The notes under the pieces were generated by a model. The model was not told where the DNA came from. It did not search any database and saw nothing but the letters and a program-made list of their open reading frames with translations. DNA of 64,000 nt, taken from NCBI GenBank assembly GCA_965204915.1, contig OZ242023.1, positions 3,658,001-3,722,000 of the forward strand, given 5' to 3'. Source of the stretch: HK1 sp965204915 (GTDB lineage: Bacteria; Pseudomonadota; Gammaproteobacteria; HK1). Position 1 is the first letter of the stretch. Each line of letters begins with the position of its first letter. The position numbers and the translations under genes were made by a program. Below are positions 7,605-15,007 of the stretch, piece after piece.

Positions 7605-8816
7605 TCACGGTGGCGGGAAGGTGCCCTTGTCCCGCCAGTGACCGACGTACTCGGTGAGCCTGTCGATGGCGCCTTGTTCAAGGAGATGTATTCCAAGATT
7701 TCGGCAGCGGCTTTTCATCGTCGTCGGAAGCTCCCTCGTGGACAGGAGGAGGCTTGAGCCGAACAGCCCTCCGGTGTGCCGGCCCAGACTCTCCAACCGC
7801 GTCGCGACGGCCTGTTCGCCGGCCGCCTGTCTGCCCGTCTTGCACTCCATGAGCAGGAGTCTGTTGTCATGCACTGCCAGAAGATCGAATTCGTTGGTCG
7901 GCGCGGCAGACCCGCTCTCGGATTCCCAGCGCACCTTCGCCGAGCAGTGAACGTCGTCCAGACCCGCGGCTCCGGCAACCAGCCAAGCGTACTCCTCCAG
8001 CCAATGGCCACCGAGATAACGTGCGGCGCCGACATCGTCGAAACGAACCTTTCGGTTGCCGTCCCACCGGAGCATTTCAGCATCGGCGATGCGCGTCAGC
8101 GCCTCCTGCCAAGCTCCCCGCGGCCGTCTGTCGAACTCCTGGTCCGGATGAACCACGTCAACCCCGTTCGACGCCAATGCGCCGGGCCGCCCGGGCGTGC
8201 CGTGCACGAGTCCGTTCAGTACCCCGAAAAACGAACCGAGAATTTCACAGTGGCTCGCCAAGTAGTTGGTGAGTGCGTCCCGTGCCCGGACGGCGGCTTG
8301 CCATTCTTTGTCATCGGACTCCGCCGAAACGAGCACCATCCCCTGAGCGGCCAGATAGCTGTCTGTCCCGAGCACACCCGCCATGGGCACGGCCCCTCGT
8401 TCGCGAGGTACGATGGTCTCGATCACCTGATGTTCCGTATCCGTATAGACGACTCGCAACGGGTAGCCCTCCAGACGTTCGCGGAATACCTCCACGAAGC
8501 CCATGGAGAGCAGCTTCGTTCCACCTGTCGCGTTCAACACGATCGTTCCGCCGGCCTCGTTCTTCTTCATTTCTTGCGCCAGCCTGTCGGCGAAACGACG
8601 AATTTCCTCGATGCGGGTGCTCGGTGCGCCACCGCGGATGCGTGTGTCGATGTTCTCGCGGCGCAGCAATCGCCTCATCCGTTTGTCGCGACCCCTTGCA
8701 ACCATCTCGGCGGTTGCGACGAGATAGACCCGCGCCGGCCGCTCCATGAGGACCGGAATGAGATTCGGCAGCAACTGATCGGATAGCAGGCAGACGTGAA
8801 CTCCAGGTGTTGCCAT
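7605..8816 (-). CDS. card1: CARF-domain nuclease, Can2/Card1-like (DUF1887)
   Basis: Encodes 403 residues. An N-terminal CARF domain (HVCLLSDQLLPNLIPVL, ligand-site motif ATGGTKLLSM at about 96-105) is followed by a PD-(D/E)XK nuclease-like domain: Glu in the helix HWLEEYAWLV, then EFDLLAVHDNRLLLMECKTG with D311, E324 and K326. Characterised Can2/Card1 proteins bind cyclic tetra-adenylate made by Cas10 and then nick DNA and/or cleave RNA; the same is expected here because all motifs are intact. The ATG at 8816 directly abuts the stop of the upstream CARF-HEPN gene, so the two are cotranscribed. A decayed second copy of its 3' end lies at 5133-5252. Confidence 0.92.
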   Translation of the reverse strand: MATPGVHVCLLSDQLLPNLIPVLMERPARVYLVATAEMVARGRDKRMRRLLRRENIDTRIRGGAPSTRIEEIRRFADRLAQEMKKNEAGGTIVLNATGGTKLLSMGFVEVFRERLEGYPLRVVYTDTEHQVIETIVPRERGAVPMAGVLGTDSYLAAQGMVLVSAESDDKEWQAAVRARDALTNYLASHCEILGSFFGVLNGLVHGTPGRPGALASNGVDVVHPDQEFDRRPRGAWQEALTRIADAEMLRWDGNRKVRFDDVGAARYLGGHWLEEYAWLVAGAAGLDDVHCSAKVRWESESGSAAPTNEFDLLAVHDNRLLLMECKTGRQAAGEQAVATRLESLGRHTGGLFGSSLLLSTRELPTTMKSRCRNLGIHLLEQGAIDRLTEYVGHWRDKGTFPPP

Positions 8817-10115
8817 TTACCCAGCCTCCCGGACAGTCTCCGGCAGCACCGTCGGAAGTTGCGATGGCTCGTGTTTCAGGCCGGCGTCGGCCGCCTGAGC
8901 CCACAGAACGGGCAGGAAGCGTTCCCGCGTCCATGAACCCACTCGCCGCCAGTCCGCGGCGCCCACCGGGCGATACCCGTGCGCCAGTATCGAGCCGTTG
9001 CGCAGGTCGAGCAGGTCGCGGAGCTCCCGTCCGTGTTCGGCGATGAACACTTGGGCGGGTCCCGACAGGCGCTGTTCCACAACCAGCCATGACTGCCAAA
9101 GCCCGAGCTTGATCTTGCCGTCGCGGCCCGGGATGACCTCGGCGTCCGGCGGCAGCAGATCCCGGGGGAAATCCGCGGTGTCGGCATCGAGCACCGTCCG
9201 TAACTGCCACTGGGCCGTCCACTCCATCAGTCGGTACCAACGCGCCACCGCATCGTCGAACCTGCCCTGGGCCGCGCGGCGTTCCGCGTTCAGCCAGAGA
9301 TCGAAGAGGCGTGCGGGTTCGCGTCTCGCGTCGTTCTCGTTCGCCGTTGCCAGTAATCGCAACGTGGGCAGCATCTGCGGAAAGCACGGGGCAATCCGGC
9401 CCGCATAGGTGTCGATCAGTGCGAGCGCGCCGCCATGGTCGAAGTCGTCCCAACGGGCGAGGGCACGACTCAGTGAGGTTGCGAGTCCGAGCCGCTCGCG
9501 GTCGGGGTTGCCGGCGGCGATGCGGATGCCGTCCAGCCCTTCGGCAGCTTCGCGATACGCAAAGCGGCGCCAAGCCCCGAGCCAGGGCGCCATCGCACGG
9601 TCGAGACGCAGGCGGGCCACGCTGGCCGTCATCGCCTGTTCGGTGCCGTCCTCCACGCGGACGAGATTGGGGCGGGCGCCCGCGACGAGTTGAAGCTCGA
9701 CGTCGTCGCGCTCCAGGGCCGCGCATACCAGCGCCGCGGTCATCGTCTTGGTGCCGCCCGTGTAGTCGGCGACGAAGCGCGCGCCGGGGAAACGTCCGGC
9801 CAGATCGGCGGCGACAGCGCGCATGGTGAAGAAGGCGCCGTCGAGATCATCGGCCGGGACCATCCGCGCCTCGAAGCGCTCGGCGTCGAGCCCCGCCTGG
9901 GTGGGGATGTTCGGCAGGGTCGGCTTGCCGTCGTGCGGATTGGCCTTGACGACGCTGCCCTTGCCGGTGATCTGGACGATGGAGCCCGGCCTGCCGGTCC
10001 CGGGGTCCCGGTCGGTGCAGAAGAAGCAGACATAGCGAGGCGACGTGGACTCGATCGCCTTGAGAATGGGCTGATGGGCGCCGCCGACGGTGCAAAGGAG
10101 GATCGGGTCGTTCAT
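8817..10115 (-). CDS. CARF-HEPN CRISPR ancillary protein (TIGR02710 family, Csm6/Csx1-like)
   Basis: Encodes 432 residues. The N-terminal CARF domain starts MNDPILLCTVGGAHQPILKAI and carries the nucleotide-loop motif DYTGGTKTM (about 118-125). The C-terminal region carries an R-x6-H HEPN ribonuclease motif, RNGSILAH (R372, H379). Family members are presumed ribonucleases switched on by cyclic oligoadenylate from the type III complex. First gene of the leftward unit 10115 to about 5249, which also includes the Card1-like nuclease, cas2 and the membrane protein. Its promoter should lie in 10116-10213, next to the divergent toxin-antitoxin pair. Confidence 0.9.
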   Translation of the reverse strand: MNDPILLCTVGGAHQPILKAIESTSPRYVCFFCTDRDPGTGRPGSIVQITGKGSVVKANPHDGKPTLPNIPTQAGLDAERFEARMVPADDLDGAFFTMRAVAADLAGRFPGARFVADYTGGTKTMTAALVCAALERDDVELQLVAGARPNLVRVEDGTEQAMTASVARLRLDRAMAPWLGAWRRFAYREAAEGLDGIRIAAGNPDRERLGLATSLSRALARWDDFDHGGALALIDTYAGRIAPCFPQMLPTLRLLATANENDARREPARLFDLWLNAERRAAQGRFDDAVARWYRLMEWTAQWQLRTVLDADTADFPRDLLPPDAEVIPGRDGKIKLGLWQSWLVVEQRLSGPAQVFIAEHGRELRDLLDLRNGSILAHGYRPVGAADWRRVGSWTRERFLPVLWAQAADAGLKHEPSQLPTVLPETVREAG

Positions 10116-10213
10116 GGACGTTCTCTACCGGGAAGGCAGATTGCCGGTATGGTGCGCTGGTGGTACGGTGCATCAGTCGTTGAACAGGTACAGGTGAATC
10201 GGAGCGCAACATC

Positions 10214-10453
10214 ATGGCCCGTCTGACCATCAATCTGGATGACCGGACCCATCAGGCACTCGAGGAAGCCGCGGCACGGCAGAAGCGTTCCATGGATTCC
10301 ATCATTGAAGAGAGCCTGGTGCTGAGAGGCATCCAGCCTTCTGGCACCGCCAAAGAGATTGCCGCAAAGGCGCGCGCGAATTCCGGTATGGGCGCTGAAG
10401 AGGCAATGGCTCTGGCGGTCGAGGAAACGAGACGTTTTCGCATGGGGCGGTAG
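10214..10453 (+). CDS. Ribbon-helix-helix antitoxin
   Basis: A 79-residue protein. The N-terminal strand ARLTINLDDRTHQALEEAAARQKRSMDSIIEESL is a typical ribbon-helix-helix DNA-binding fold, and the C-terminal half would bind the toxin. Antitoxins of this type repress their own promoter. It lies 51 bp upstream of a PIN-domain gene on the same strand and is divergent from the CARF-HEPN gene. A standard type II toxin-antitoxin module sits between the ancillary unit and the type III-A operon, perhaps helping to stabilise the island. Confidence 0.88.
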   Translation: MARLTINLDDRTHQALEEAAARQKRSMDSIIEESLVLRGIQPSGTAKEIAAKARANSGMGAEEAMALAVEETRRFRMGR

Positions 10454-10504
10454 CATCGTTCTGCGTCCGCGGCCATCCGCAGCCGGAAGTGCGAACGTAA
10501 GCCG

Positions 10505-10942
10505 ATGCCGCCGAAAGTCTGCATTATCGATACCAACGTCATCGTTTCGGGTTTGATCGGCACGGACTCGAACAGTCCTCCGGCCCGGATACTGGACGCA
10601 ATGATTGACGGTGACATTCCATATTTCATGTCCGATGCCCTGCTCAGTGAGTATTCGTCCGTACTACGCCGCCCGAATCTCGCCGGGCTGCACGGACGCC
10701 CGGACGATGAAATAGACAAGTTGCTTGGAGACTTGGTTGCCAACGCATTGTGGCGTGAGCCTTCCGCGAGCGGCGATGCTCCCGACCCTGGGGACGACCA
10801 CCTGTGGGCTCTGCTCGTCAGCCATCCGCAGAGCCAGCTTGTCACAGGTGACCGTCTTCTTCTCGAAAATCCTCCAGCCGGTGTCTCCGTGATTTCCCCC
10901 CGCCATCTCGTGGATGCGGTCTTGTCTCCGAAGGACACATAA
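10505..10942 (+). CDS. PIN-domain ribonuclease toxin
   Basis: A 145-residue PIN protein of the 'putative toxin-antitoxin system toxin component' family (COG1569-like). The N-terminus KVCIIDTNVIVSGLI holds the first catalytic Asp, LLSEYSSVLRRP the conserved Glu, and DPGDDHLWALLVS plus LVTGDRLLL the later acidic residues. Such enzymes cleave RNA when the antitoxin is lost. The active-site residues are all present, so it looks functional. Convergent with csm5, 46 bp away. Confidence 0.92.
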   Translation: MPPKVCIIDTNVIVSGLIGTDSNSPPARILDAMIDGDIPYFMSDALLSEYSSVLRRPNLAGLHGRPDDEIDKLLGDLVANALWREPSASGDAPDPGDDHLWALLVSHPQSQLVTGDRLLLENPPAGVSVISPRHLVDAVLSPKDT

Positions 10943-10988
10943 TCGAGTCTTCTTGTTCGTCCGTGGTTTTGTCCCGGAAGGTGTGTGG

Positions 10989-12683
10989 CTATTGCGTACC
11001 TTCCCGGAGATCCGATATCTGTTGTTTCCGTTCGCGTCCCTTCCGGCTCTTGGGGAAACCGAGCCATTCGAAGATGTTTTCTACCAGATCGGCGGCCTGG
11101 AGTCTCGTTTCGTCCGGCCACTCTCTCGCGTCCTTGAGGACTTTGACAGCATGGCCAGCCAGCTCGCCGCCTTGGCGGTGCCTGGAGATCCCTTCCTTCC
11201 GGGCTGAATCCAACCGGCGTCGCAATTCGTCGAGCTCCCGCTCTTCGTCCGTCATCGCGGCCCACCTTGCCTCCCGCTCACACTCGGCCGCTTCCTGCTC
11301 GCGCCGGCGCCGCTCGGCGTCGGCTCGTTTGACAGCTTGGGCTTCCCGTTCCTGCCGGAGCGCGGCCCGGCGTTGCATGACTTCGTCCTGCCACTGCCGC
11401 TCACCGGAGTCGGCATGAAACGAGTCGAGCACTTCGGCGATGCCGGGACATGATGCGGGCTCGCAGTCACCTTCACTCATCTCCACCAGCACCCAGCCGA
11501 AAGGGAACAAACCGGATGAAGCCTCGATGCGGTCGGAGGCCAGCCACCAAGTGGTGGCTTCTTCCTCGAATCGCGGCGGTTGACCCTGCGGCGTCATGAT
11601 CCGGATGTTGCGCACCCCGTCCAGGGTGACGGACTCCGCCCCGCTGTGGCGGCCCACCCGCAGCAGAAAGGCGCGGTTGGAATCCAGCCGCTCGGCCAAC
11701 CCTTCCTCCATGAGCCTCTGTACGGCGTCGTACCACCGCTCGTCGAGGAGGCCGCGTTCGCGCAACGCCTCCGTCTCGCGTGCGAAGTGACGGCGATAGA
11801 AGCGGTTGCAGGCATCGGCAATATCCGTTGCCGTCCAGCGGAGGTCGGCCCTCGGCATCCGCCCGTTGTGCAGATCCGTGCGGTGCAACCTCAACCCGCC
11901 CCGGAATGCGCGCCAGCGCAGGGCGGGCACGACTTCGAGGGTCTGGTACAGCCCTTTCTGCTCGGCCTGGGATCGGACCTCCCGGCCGTCCTTGCTGGTG
12001 ATCTTTCGTTTCTTGCGGTTGACCGCGAACGCGACGGCCGTATCCGCGGCGAGATCGTCCCTTGCAGGGCCGCCGGAGCCCATGGCGTCCTCGACGTGTA
12101 CGAGGCGCATGGGATCGGTCTCGAATCCACCGTAGGCGAACAGTCGCTTCTGTAGCCCAGGCGAACGTTGCCGCGGCTCAAGCGACTTTTCCTTGCGTTC
12201 GAGGTCCCGGCCGTCGTTCTTCCGGTCCAGGAGTGCGGTGCGGATCGCGCCCTTGAGGCTGGACCCCGGCAGGATGGGGGCGCGCGTATCGGGATGGGAG
12301 AAGGTCCGTTCGATCTCGAGCTGATTGATCGCCCTCGTCTCCGCCTGCGCAACACTCCCGATCCGGGATTCGTACAGAGCGCGCACACCGGGCGCCGCCC
12401 GCACCGCGCGCGAGGCCTGCGCGACGAGCCCATCGCGCCGCTCGAAGAGGAACTGTCGAAGCGCGGTCAGCGCCCGTTCGCCCTGCGCGCCGTCGACCAA
12501 TCCGAGCAACCGGTTGCGGTCGGCTTCGTCGAGAAGCGCCGCAAGGGCGCTCGGGGAGAACTCGTGGAGCGCATCGCCATCCAGCACGTAGCCTGTCGGG
12601 TCCATGTCTTCGCCGCTGCCGATGTGGATCGGGGAGAGCGGCGTGAGGTCCAGCCGGCAGCAAGACAGGAAGTCGGGCGTCAT
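10989..12683 (-). CDS. csm5: Type III-A RAMP protein Csm5 with long C-terminal extension
   Basis: Encodes 564 residues. The N-terminus CRLDLTPLSPIHIGSGEDMDPT is the Csm5 signature, and the glycine-rich RAMP motif LPGSSLKGAIRTALLD follows. Csm5 caps the 3' end of the crRNA in the Csm complex. Typical members have 350-450 residues. Here a charged coiled-coil stretch (about 420-490) and a helical tail beginning REWPDETRLQAADLVENIF (about 520) are added, and a related tail is found on Cmr6. Starts at 12683, overlapping the csm4 stop; last gene of the III-A operon. Confidence 0.94.
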   Translation of the reverse strand: MTPDFLSCCRLDLTPLSPIHIGSGEDMDPTGYVLDGDALHEFSPSALAALLDEADRNRLLGLVDGAQGERALTALRQFLFERRDGLVAQASRAVRAAPGVRALYESRIGSVAQAETRAINQLEIERTFSHPDTRAPILPGSSLKGAIRTALLDRKNDGRDLERKEKSLEPRQRSPGLQKRLFAYGGFETDPMRLVHVEDAMGSGGPARDDLAADTAVAFAVNRKKRKITSKDGREVRSQAEQKGLYQTLEVVPALRWRAFRGGLRLHRTDLHNGRMPRADLRWTATDIADACNRFYRRHFARETEALRERGLLDERWYDAVQRLMEEGLAERLDSNRAFLLRVGRHSGAESVTLDGVRNIRIMTPQGQPPRFEEEATTWWLASDRIEASSGLFPFGWVLVEMSEGDCEPASCPGIAEVLDSFHADSGERQWQDEVMQRRAALRQEREAQAVKRADAERRRREQEAAECEREARWAAMTDEERELDELRRRLDSARKEGISRHRQGGELAGHAVKVLKDAREWPDETRLQAADLVENIFEWLGFPKSRKGRERKQQISDLREGTQ

Positions 12684-13708
12684 GCCGGCGCCTCCTCCCC
12701 GCTGGCGTGTTCCGGTATACGGATGCCGATCACGGGCGCATACCCCTGATGCACCGTCTCCGGAATGGTGCGCGACAGCGGCCGTTGCACACCGCCGAGC
12801 CCCTGGCCCACGAACAGGCGCGCGTCGTGGTGGTTCCGGGGCGTCAGGACGGCGCCCGTATCCGCGAGCAATATCGGGGTCTTGAAGGGATGGCCGGAAT
12901 GGACGGCCGCGTTGCCGTGCCGCCCGAAGCGCGTAAACGGGTGATACCAGCACCGTTCGGGTTTCCACGCCATGCCTTGCGGAGCGACGGGCGCCAGGGT
13001 CAGCCACGAGGTCGCGCCGTCTTGGGAGAGGGGGAGAGCGGCACCGCTTCCGGGCGCACACTTCCCTGCCGTGAAACGCCCGAGACCCACGGTGGCGTCG
13101 CGCCCGAAGCCGAACCCACCGATGTCGCGCATGGCCTGCAACAGTGCGTCGTCGTCGATGCGCTCGGCGTCGTACACGACGTAGCAGTCGAGGCGCGTCC
13201 CCTCTCGATAATGGAATTGCGGTGTCCCGTAAGGCGCGAAGCTTTCGTCCGTCGTCGTTCCGATGCGGCGGTCGATCGAGTTTCGGAACCGTGTTTCGTG
13301 CTTGACCATTGGATACCGTTCGGCGGTGGAGGGATCGGCCGAAGCCGTGGCGTCTCCCGCCTCGTGAGGATCTTCCACCATGCAATGCAGCCACTCACCC
13401 ACCGGGCGGACGAAGTCGCCGTGGCGGAGCCACGTCCGCTTCTTCATCACCTTTCGCTCCGTCGGATCGATGTCGCCGAACGTCGCCGAGGGAACCAGGG
13501 GACGCGGCCAGCAGCGCTCGGGCAGGGCGTCGGAGACGACCGCGAAGGGCCTTCCTTCCGTATAGCCTTGCAGCAGCTCCCGGAGGTGGGATTCCCCGAA
13601 ACGGTCCCGCAACGCCCAGCAGAGCTGCCCGAAGAGCGTATCGCCCTTCAGCGGGGTCGCGAACGCGGAACGCGGCTCGATGGAGAGCGGGAGGTGTTGC
13701 ATGTGCAT
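12680..13708 (-). CDS. csm4: Type III-A RAMP protein Csm4
   Basis: About 342 residues. The N-terminus HLPLSIEPRSAFATPLKGDTLFGQLCW is the Csm4 signature, and FGRDATVGLGRF is the C-terminal glycine-rich RAMP motif. Csm4 binds the crRNA 5' tag and contacts Cas10. The ATG at 13708 is chosen because it places the first beta strand a few residues in, as in the family. A GTG at 13729, overlapping the csm3 stop as GTGA, is a real alternative. It overlaps csm5 by 4 bp. Confidence 0.94.
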   Translation of the reverse strand: MHMQHLPLSIEPRSAFATPLKGDTLFGQLCWALRDRFGESHLRELLQGYTEGRPFAVVSDALPERCWPRPLVPSATFGDIDPTERKVMKKRTWLRHGDFVRPVGEWLHCMVEDPHEAGDATASADPSTAERYPMVKHETRFRNSIDRRIGTTTDESFAPYGTPQFHYREGTRLDCYVVYDAERIDDDALLQAMRDIGGFGFGRDATVGLGRFTAGKCAPGSGAALPLSQDGATSWLTLAPVAPQGMAWKPERCWYHPFTRFGRHGNAAVHSGHPFKTPILLADTGAVLTPRNHHDARLFVGQGLGGVQRPLSRTIPETVHQGYAPVIGIRIPEHASGEEAPA

Positions 13709-13725
13709 CGACACACCCGATCCGG

Positions 13726-14442
13726 TCACGAGTCGAACCGGACGGCCTTGTACTCCGGTTGGATGGATTCGCCGTCGCGGGTGAGATCGAGGAACCGGAC
13801 CTTGCCGTACCCCCGCGAGCCGGATGCGCCGAGGCCGGTGAGCTCGACGAGGCGCAGCCCGCGCAGCACCTCGGGGAACAGCTCCTCGTCGTCGTGTACG
13901 CGCATGGTCAGCCGGAAGTCGAAGCGGGCGCCGGCCGGCACGCGCTCGTTGCTTCGAGGGTCCCGGGCGGCGCCGCCGATCCGGTCGATGACGTTCTCCA
14001 TCTTGACCTCGGTGTATGAAACGCTTCGGTCATCCATCTGCTTGATCCAGTCCTCATCGATGGGGCAGTCCCAGAACGCGAGGCGGGTCGGGCCGATGCG
14101 GCGGACGAACGCATCGTCACGATCACTCTCCGGCGCCCCGCCGAAGAGCTTGAGGATGTTCTCGGCTCGGGTGCGCTTCTTCTCGTCCTCGATTCCGCTG
14201 GCGTAGCCGAAGCCGATCGGCTTGCCGTCCGTCTCTCCCACGGTCCCCGCCTGCCACTCCAGCAGGCTTCTCATCTTGCCCTTGAGGCTGGATCCGGGGA
14301 TGTAGGGCCGGCGGTCCACCGGGTTCTTGACCACCGGGTTATCGGTGCCGCCGATGTGCATCTCCTCGCTGCCGGCCCCGATATGCAGCCCGGTCACCAG
14401 CTCGATGCCGCCTTCGATCAGGCAGATTTTCGTCAATTGCAT
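13726..14442 (-). CDS. csm3: Type III-A backbone RAMP and target-RNA nuclease Csm3
   Basis: Encodes 238 residues, normal length. It shows IELVTGLHIGAGSEEMHIGG, then TDNPVV with the Asp (about D34) that cuts target RNA at 6-nt steps. RPYIPGSSLKGKMRSLLEW is the RAMP loop and LGASGSRGYGKV the glycine-rich end. Several copies polymerise along the crRNA. The ATG at 14442 matches the family N-terminus. Intact catalytic Asp, so target cleavage is expected. Confidence 0.96.
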   Translation of the reverse strand: MQLTKICLIEGGIELVTGLHIGAGSEEMHIGGTDNPVVKNPVDRRPYIPGSSLKGKMRSLLEWQAGTVGETDGKPIGFGYASGIEDEKKRTRAENILKLFGGAPESDRDDAFVRRIGPTRLAFWDCPIDEDWIKQMDDRSVSYTEVKMENVIDRIGGAARDPRSNERVPAGARFDFRLTMRVHDDEELFPEVLRGLRLVELTGLGASGSRGYGKVRFLDLTRDGESIQPEYKAVRFDS

Positions 14443-14453
14443 GATTCGCGACC

Positions 14454-14996
14454 TCAGCCTTTCGGATCGTGAAGCTTGTAGAACCCCATGAACGCCTCGA
14501 AGAAGAGCTTGCTGTTCCGCAAGGCGTCCGGGTCGTCGTTCACTTGTTCGAGGCATCTTCCAAGCAGCGCCACGAAGGACGTTCCGACCAGATTCCGGCC
14601 TTTGGCGTATGCTGCCTTGGCGTTCATCATCCGGATGAACGGAAGGTGCTCGCGCAGCCGGTCTTTCGCACCTTCCGGATCGCCGTCGTTGACTTTCGCT
14701 TCCCAACGCAGCAGTTCGTCGTAGAACCTTCGGAGCTGGTGGGAAGTATTGGTCTTGGTATTGGTCTTGGCATTGGTCTTGGGCCTGTCCTTCGCGACGA
14801 CCTTCGCCGCCTCTTCGGCAATCCCGTCGAACAGGTCCGGAGCGAGCGGTTGTCCTTCGGACGGAACGAGCACGATTTTGCGGCATAGCTCGTCCATCTC
14901 GAAGCTGTTGCGTCCGGTGTCCTGGCGCCGGTGGTCGGGCCTGGAACGGCGTCCTTGGCGGTCCTGCCGTCTCGGGTCGTGTCTTGGTGGGTTCAC
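14454..14996 (-). CDS. csm2: Type III-A small subunit Csm2
   Basis: Encodes 180 residues. The C-terminal helical domain (SHQLRRFYDELLRWE, FIRMMNAKAAYAKGR, FEAFMGFYKLHDPKG) is Csm2, which forms the inner filament of the complex along the guide-target duplex. The first ~85 residues are unusually long and charged and contain a short KTN tandem (KTNAKTNTKTNTS, from a 12-bp DNA repeat near 14743-14775). The gene starts 11 bp after cas10 ends. Confidence 0.92.
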   Translation of the reverse strand: MNPPRHDPRRQDRQGRRSRPDHRRQDTGRNSFEMDELCRKIVLVPSEGQPLAPDLFDGIAEEAAKVVAKDRPKTNAKTNTKTNTSHQLRRFYDELLRWEAKVNDGDPEGAKDRLREHLPFIRMMNAKAAYAKGRNLVGTSFVALLGRCLEQVNDDPDALRNSKLFFEAFMGFYKLHDPKG

Positions 14997-15007
14997 CGTC
15001 TTGCCTC